Assembly: GCA_020621985.1 (NCBI GenBank)
Contig: JAHRYS010000001.1
Coordinates: 526,459-590,458 of the forward strand
Reading direction: 5' to 3'
DNA length: 64,000 bases
Origin: Candidatus Ferrigenium altingense
GTDB lineage: Bacteria; Pseudomonadota; Gammaproteobacteria; Burkholderiales; Gallionellaceae
A program made the position numbers and the translations under genes. This document shows positions 59,725 through 64,000 of the stretch, one piece after another. Numbering within the stretch: the stretch's first letter is position 1; each line of letters opens with the position of its first letter. The notes under the pieces were generated by a model that worked only from the letters and a program-made list of their open reading frames with translations, was not told the origin of the DNA and did not search any database.

Positions 59725-62216
59725 ACCTCCTCCGTCTCTCCCTCAACCTCCTGCGTCGCGACTGGCGTGCCGGGGAGTGGCGCGTGTTGCTGCTGGCGCT
59801 GGTGCTCGCGGTGGGCAGTCTCGCGACCGTCGGGCTGTTCGCCGACCGGGTGCGGCTGGCGCTGCAGCAGGAGGCGACCAGCCTCATCGGGGCGGATTTG
59901 CGCATCGTCTCGGCGCGGCCGCTGCCGCCCGCCTATCGCGAGATGGCCGAGGCGCGCGGGCTGCGCACGGTGGAGAGCCGCGCGTTTCTGAGCATGGTGG
60001 CGCACCGCGAGGAGACGCTGCTCTCCGAGATACAGGCGGTCGGGGCGGGTTATCCGTTGCGCGGCAGGATCGAGATCGACGACGGCAGCGCGCATGTTGC
60101 GCAGGACATTCCTTCACACGGCACGGTGTGGGTGGACGGGCGCTTGCTGCGCCGGCTGGATATGCGCGTCGGCGACGAGGTCGGCATCGGCACGCAGCGC
60201 TTCACGGTGGCGGCGCGCATCGTGCGCGACATCGACCGCGCGGTCGGCTTCTACAGCTTCGCGCCGCGCGTGCTGATGAACGGCGACGACCTCGCCGCGA
60301 CGGGCCTGCTGCAGGAAGGCAGTCGCATCACCTACCGCCTGCTGGTCGCGGGCGAGGCGCGGCAGGTCGAGGCGCTGCATGACGAGCTGGAGCCGAAACT
60401 TGCGAACGGCGAGAAGCTGGAAGGCGTGCGCGATGCGCGCCCCGAAATCCGCAGCGCGCTGGAACGCGCCGAGAATTTCCTCGGCCTCGCCGCACTGACT
60501 GCGGCGATCCTCGCGGGCGCGGCGATGGCGCTGGCGTCGCGGCGTTTCGTGCTGCGCCACCTCGATACCTGCGCGATGCTGCGCTGCCTCGGCGCAGAGC
60601 AGGGGCAGGTGCTGCGCCTGTTCCTCTACCAGTTCCTGCTGCTCGGTGCTGTCGCGGTGCTGCTCGGCTGTCTGCTCGGCTATGCCACGCAGGCGGTGCT
60701 GGTCGGGTTCATCGAATCGATGCGCGATACGGAGCTGCCGCAGCCTTCGGTGTTGCCCGCGATCAAGAGCGCGGCGAGCGGCTTCGCGCTGCTGTTCGGC
60801 TTCGCCTTCCTGCCGCTGCTGCAACTGCGCAAGGTATCGCCGCTGCGCGTGCTGCGCCGCGAGCTCGGCGCGCCGCAGGCGAACGCCCTGCTGGCCTGGG
60901 GCCTCGGCGTGCTGGTGCTGGCGGGTCTGTTCCTGTGGCATTCCGGCTCGGTCAAGCTGGGGTTCACGATGCTGGGCGGGCTGCTCGCGGGGCTGTTGTG
61001 CTTCGGCCTGCTGGCTTGGCTGCTGCTGCACGGGCTGGCGCGCTATTCGTTGCGCTTCCACGCGCAGGCACGGCACGCGTTCAACAACCTCGCGCGGCAC
61101 GGGCGCGACTCGGCGCTGCAAGTGGTGGCGCTCGGCCTGGGCGGCATGGCGCTGCTGCTGCTGACGCTGGTGCGCGGCGACCTGCTGCAAAGCTGGCAGG
61201 GCAAGTTGCCGCCGGGGACGCCGAACCGCTTCATCGTGAATATCCAGCCGGATCAGCAACAGGCGGTGCAGGATTTTTTCGCGCGTCAGTCCGTGCCGCA
61301 GCCGCAGCTGCTGCCGATGGTGCGCGGGCGGCTGGTCGCCATCAGCGCCGCGCCCATCAGCGGCGACAGCTACGCCGACCCGCGCGCGCGCGAACTGGTG
61401 GAGCGCGAATTCAATCTGTCTTATGCCGAGCAGATGCCGGAGTGGAACGAGCTGGTGAGCGGCAGTTGGTGGGTATCCTCCCCTGACAAGGGGAGGGCTG
61501 GGGAGGAGGTTGCGCAATTATCGGTCGAAGAGGGCATCGCCGAGCGGCTTGGCATCCGCCTCGGCGACGAACTCACCTACGACGTGGCGGGCAGCCGATT
61601 CAGCGCGCGCGTGACCAGCCTGCGCAAGGTGCAATGGGATTCGATGCGGGTGAATTTTTTCGTGATCGCCACGCCGGAACTGCTCAAGGATTACCCGGCG
61701 AGTTATCTCACCAGCTTCTACCTGTCGCCGGACCAGGTGAAAATTGGCGATCAACTGGTGCGGGAATTCCCCAACCTGCTGGTGATCGATACCGGCGCGA
61801 TGATCGACCAGGTGCGCGGCATCATGGAGCAGATCGCGCAGACCGCCGGCGTGATCTTCCTGTTCACCCTGCTGAGCGGCCTTGCGGTGCTGTATGCCGC
61901 GCTGCTCGCCACGCAGGACGAGCGCATCAACGAGGCGGCGATCCTGCGCACCCTGGGCGCGGACAGCCGCTACCTGCGCCGCCTGCATCTTTCGGAATTC
62001 GCCGCGCTGGGATTGCTGAGCGGCCTGCTGGCCTCAGCGGGCGCGGTGCTGCTGGGCTGGGTGCTGGCGCGCTTCGTGCTGGAAATCCCGTATCAGGCGA
62101 GCGTCGTCATCTGGCCGATCGGCGGGCTGGGCGGGATGGGGGTGGTGATGCTGGCGGGATGGCTGGGCACGCGGCGGCTGGCCGTGCTGCCGCCGCTGGC
62201 GATCTTGCGCGAATAG
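59721..62216 (+). CDS. ybbP: FtsX-like ABC permease YbbP
   Basis: An 831-aa permease with two FtsX/MacB-type permease modules and large periplasmic domains. About ten transmembrane helices (near residue 20, 255-275, 300-335, 350-375, 400-445, 475, and C-terminal 705-810). The partner ATPase is YbbA; the pair is proposed to move or extract lipids or acylated molecules at the inner membrane, consistent with tesA next door. GTG start overlapping the previous stop. Residues ~584-596 (VSSPDKGRAGEEV) are encoded by a CTCCCCTGACAAGGGGAGG repeat inserted in frame. Confidence 0.9.
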   Translation: MNLLRLSLNLLRRDWRAGEWRVLLLALVLAVGSLATVGLFADRVRLALQQEATSLIGADLRIVSARPLPPAYREMAEARGLRTVESRAFLSMVAHREETLLSEIQAVGAGYPLRGRIEIDDGSAHVAQDIPSHGTVWVDGRLLRRLDMRVGDEVGIGTQRFTVAARIVRDIDRAVGFYSFAPRVLMNGDDLAATGLLQEGSRITYRLLVAGEARQVEALHDELEPKLANGEKLEGVRDARPEIRSALERAENFLGLAALTAAILAGAAMALASRRFVLRHLDTCAMLRCLGAEQGQVLRLFLYQFLLLGAVAVLLGCLLGYATQAVLVGFIESMRDTELPQPSVLPAIKSAASGFALLFGFAFLPLLQLRKVSPLRVLRRELGAPQANALLAWGLGVLVLAGLFLWHSGSVKLGFTMLGGLLAGLLCFGLLAWLLLHGLARYSLRFHAQARHAFNNLARHGRDSALQVVALGLGGMALLLLTLVRGDLLQSWQGKLPPGTPNRFIVNIQPDQQQAVQDFFARQSVPQPQLLPMVRGRLVAISAAPISGDSYADPRARELVEREFNLSYAEQMPEWNELVSGSWWVSSPDKGRAGEEVAQLSVEEGIAERLGIRLGDELTYDVAGSRFSARVTSLRKVQWDSMRVNFFVIATPELLKDYPASYLTSFYLSPDQVKIGDQLVREFPNLLVIDTGAMIDQVRGIMEQIAQTAGVIFLFTLLSGLAVLYAALLATQDERINEAAILRTLGADSRYLRRLHLSEFAALGLLSGLLASAGAVLLGWVLARFVLEIPYQASVVIWPIGGLGGMGVVMLAGWLGTRRLAVLPPLAILRE
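61476..61509. repeat. CTCCCCTGACAAGGGGAGG element inside ybbP (copy 2)
   Basis: The core at 61478-61496 is identical to 57045-57063. It is translated in frame as part of a periplasmic loop of YbbP without disrupting the gene. This shows that this repeat can insert into coding DNA and be tolerated. Confidence 0.85.
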
Positions 62217-62247
62217 GGTTGCGATGCAAGGCAAGTGTCGGTTCGGG

Positions 62248-62277
62248 TTGAGGGAAGTGCAGCATTAGTGATAGAAT
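62248..62277 (+). promoter_or_regulatory. candidate promoter and leader of rpsB
   Basis: ttgagg (62248-62253) and tagaat (62272-62277) with an 18-bp spacer, 112 bp upstream of the rpsB ATG. The ~100-nt leader that follows is a plausible site for S2 autoregulation, known for rpsB-tsf in other proteobacteria. I did not fold it in detail. Confidence 0.5.
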
Positions 62278-62388
62278 GCGCGCCGCTTCGGAATAGACCG
62301 GAGCGAATTTCCCGCTCGCGCAAGTTGGGGTGCTCATACGAGTCAGGCTGGCGAGTGGTAGTTTTTAACCCTTACGATTGGAGTAATC

Positions 62389-63120
62389 ATGGCTGTAACT
62401 ATGCGTCAAATGCTGGAGGCTGGTGTTCATTTCGGCCACCAAACCCGTTTCTGGAACCCCAAGATGGCACCGTTCATCTTCGGTCATCGCAACAAGATCC
62501 ACATCATCAACCTGGAAAAAACCGTCACGCTGTTCGCTGAAGCCGAGGCTTTCGTGCGCAAGCTGTCCGCGAAGAAGGGCACGATCCTGTTTGTGGCGAC
62601 CAAGCGTCAGGCGCGCGACATCCTGCAAGAGGAAGCCGTCCGCGCGGGTTCGCCGTTCGTGAATCATCGCTGGCTGGGCGGTATGCTGACCAACTACAAG
62701 ACCGTGCAACTATCCATCAAGCGCCTGCGCGACCTGGAGCAGATGACTCTCGATGGCACGAATGAAAAAATCTCCAAAAAAGAAGCGTTGATGATGAAGC
62801 GCGAACTGGAAAAACTGGATCGCAGCCTGGGCGGCATCAAGGATATGCCAGGTTTGCCGTCCGCGCTGTTCGTGATCGACGTGGGCTATCAGAAGGGCGC
62901 CATCGTCGAAGCGCAAAAACTGGGCATTCCGGTGATCGGCATCGTCGACACCAACAATTCCCCGCTCGGTGTGGACTACATCATTCCGGGTAACGACGAC
63001 TCCACGCAAGCGATCCGCCTGTATGCCCGCGGCATCGCCGATGCGGTGCTGGAAGGCCGTGCGCAAGCCCTGAACGAATTGGTCGAGCAGGTTGCCGCAG
63101 CAGAAGAACAAGCCGCTTAA
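62389..63120 (+). CDS. rpsB: 30S ribosomal protein S2
   Basis: A 243-aa ribosomal protein with a canonical start '[20 protein letters not shown]', '[20 protein letters not shown]', '[13 protein letters not shown]', and '[20 protein letters not shown]'. It binds the 30S head and helps recruit S1. Preceded by ttggag. First gene of the rpsB-tsf operon. Confidence 0.98.
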   Translation: MAVTMRQMLEAGVHFGHQTRFWNPKMAPFIFGHRNKIHIINLEKTVTLFAEAEAFVRKLSAKKGTILFVATKRQARDILQEEAVRAGSPFVNHRWLGGMLTNYKTVQLSIKRLRDLEQMTLDGTNEKISKKEALMMKRELEKLDRSLGGIKDMPGLPSALFVIDVGYQKGAIVEAQKLGIPVIGIVDTNNSPLGVDYIIPGNDDSTQAIRLYARGIADAVLEGRAQALNELVEQVAAAEEQAA

Positions 63121-63137
63121 GTTTCAACCAGGCGCAC

Positions 63138-63157
63138 AAAGGGGCGCAAGCCCCTTT
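63138..63157 (+). terminator. hairpin (attenuator) between rpsB and tsf
   Basis: An 8-bp stem, aaaggggc with gccccttt, around a gcaa loop, followed by a T-run, in the 66-bp rpsB-tsf gap. A partial terminator at this place is known in E. coli and adjusts the S2:EF-Ts ratio. It is read by the same polymerase that must reach tsf, so it should be leaky. Confidence 0.82.
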
Positions 63158-63186
63158 TTTTATAAGTTTTTTTATGGAGTTTGAAG

Positions 63187-64000
63187 ATGGCAGAAATTAC
63201 TGCAAGCATGGTCAAGGAACTGCGCGAGGCAACCGGCCTGGGCATGATGGAATGCAAAAAGGCGCTGGTCGAAGCCAACGGCGATATGAAAGAGGCTGAA
63301 GAGCAAATGCGCATCAAGAGCGGCGCGAAGGCGAGCAAGGCGTCCTCACGCGTAACCGCCGAAGGCGTGGTCAGCGCGTTCATCGCGAATGACGGCAAGA
63401 CCGGCGCGGTGGCGGAAGTGAACTGCGAAACCGACTTCGTGGCCAAGAATGATGACTTCGTTGCGTTCGCAAAAAATGTCGCCGAGACGGTGGCGAAGAA
63501 CAACCCGGCCGACATCGAAGCATTGTCCGGCATGGCTCTCGTCAACGGCTCCGCCAGCGTGGAAGAAACCCGCAAGGCGCTGCTGATGAAGCTCGGCGAA
63601 AACGTCAGTATCCGCCGTTTCGAGCGCTACGCGACCACGACCGGCAAGCTGTCCAGCTACCTGCACGGCAGCAAGATCGGCGTGCTGCTGGACTTTGCCG
63701 GCGGCGACGAAACACTGGGGCGCGACATCGCGATGCACATCGCGGCGAGCAAGCCGAAGTCGATCGATGCATCCGGCGTGAACCCGGAAGACATCGCCAC
63801 CGAGCGCCGTATCGCGATCGAGAAGGCGCGCGAAGGCGGCAAGCCGGACGCGATGCTGGAAAAGATCGCCGATGGCACGGTGCAGAAGTTCCTCAAGGAA
63901 GTGACGCTGCTCGGGCAGGTGTTCGTCAAGGCGGAAGACGGCAAGCAGACCATCGAGCAATTGCTGAAGAGCAAGGGCGCTTCGGTGACCGCGTTCCAGA
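63187..64000 (+). CDS. tsf: elongation factor Ts (3' end outside the window)
   Basis: The first 271 codons of EF-Ts, the nucleotide exchange factor of EF-Tu. N-terminal UBA-like domain '[20 protein letters not shown]' and '[17 protein letters not shown]', then the core '[20 protein letters not shown]', which contains the TDF motif that displaces Mg2+ from EF-Tu. The gene is open to base 64000 and should continue for roughly 20 more codons, judging by usual family length. ATG follows ggagtttgaag. Confidence 0.97.
   Translation, partial: MAEITASMVKELREATGLGMMECKKALVEANGDMKEAEEQMRIKSGAKASKASSRVTAEGVVSAFIANDGKTGAVAEVNCETDFVAKNDDFVAFAKNVAETVAKNNPADIEALSGMALVNGSASVEETRKALLMKLGENVSIRRFERYATTTGKLSSYLHGSKIGVLLDFAGGDETLGRDIAMHIAASKPKSIDASGVNPEDIATERRIAIEKAREGGKPDAMLEKIADGTVQKFLKEVTLLGQVFVKAEDGKQTIEQLLKSKGASVTAFQ

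Overview
The window looks like a chromosomal segment of a betaproteobacterium. The basis is gene order and protein character: an ilvI-ilvH-ilvC-psd-pssA-leuA block, a pyrG-kdsA-eno-ftsB block, yciB-yciI-bolA-parvulin, tesA/ybbA/ybbP and rpsB-tsf. A member of the Nitrosomonadales (for example a Gallionella/Sideroxydans-like lineage) is plausible, but this is inference from synteny and was not tested by a search. The DNA is GC-rich and densely coding. I saw no tRNA, rRNA, CRISPR array or intact transposase gene.

Layout. Bases 1-12,400 are accessory in character. A 9-bp tandem repeat and a ~250-bp element (64-313) begin the window. A diverged second copy of that element lies at 4753-5000. Between the copies sits a minus-strand operon encoding a patatin phospholipase, a class-3 lipase, a Cys/Pro-rich exported protein, a small membrane protein and an M15-type peptidase. 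djlA and yceH follow. Then come a 716-aa protein I cannot classify and a 954-aa protein that joins four modules: peptidoglycan binding, GH19-like lysozyme, papain-like protease and alpha/beta-hydrolase. Bases 12,700-19,130 hold housekeeping and stress genes on the minus strand (parvulin, bolA, yciI, yciB, msrB, PIN-PhoH ATPase, peroxiredoxin) and a response regulator-CheC-diguanylate cyclase operon. Bases 19,350-28,470 hold acs, mltD, a yqjD/E/K-like envelope stress trio and a yejBEF-type peptide importer without yejA. Bases 28,600-35,100 carry branched-chain amino-acid synthesis interleaved with phosphatidylethanolamine synthesis (psd, pssA), and a leucine-rich leader peptide precedes leuA. 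Bases 35,300-45,900 hold an exported pentapeptide-repeat protein, wrbA, yihY, pyrG, kdsA, eno, ftsB, a GNAT enzyme, an L,D-transpeptidase-fold protein, tadA and rhlE. Bases 46,000-49,750 carry a c-di-GMP pair (PAS-GGDEF-EAL and a degenerate EAL-HDOD protein). Bases 49,990-64,000 contain rne, rluC, rlmM, a HAD phosphatase, sppA, tesA, ybbA, an AT-rich membrane gene of foreign appearance, ybbP, rpsB and the start of tsf.

Functional themes are lipid and envelope metabolism, c-di-GMP/chemotaxis-type signalling, RNA processing and amino-acid supply. A second theme is the number of short palindromic repeat elements. Several have landed in intergenic gaps, on stop codons, over a ribosome binding site, and in frame inside two genes (yejF and ybbP).

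The most unusual items are the 954-aa multi-hydrolase, the repeat-bracketed lipase/patatin/peptidase operon, the AT-rich gene spliced into the ybbA-ybbP operon, the coupled 32-codon ORF between pyrG and kdsA, and the leuA leader peptide.
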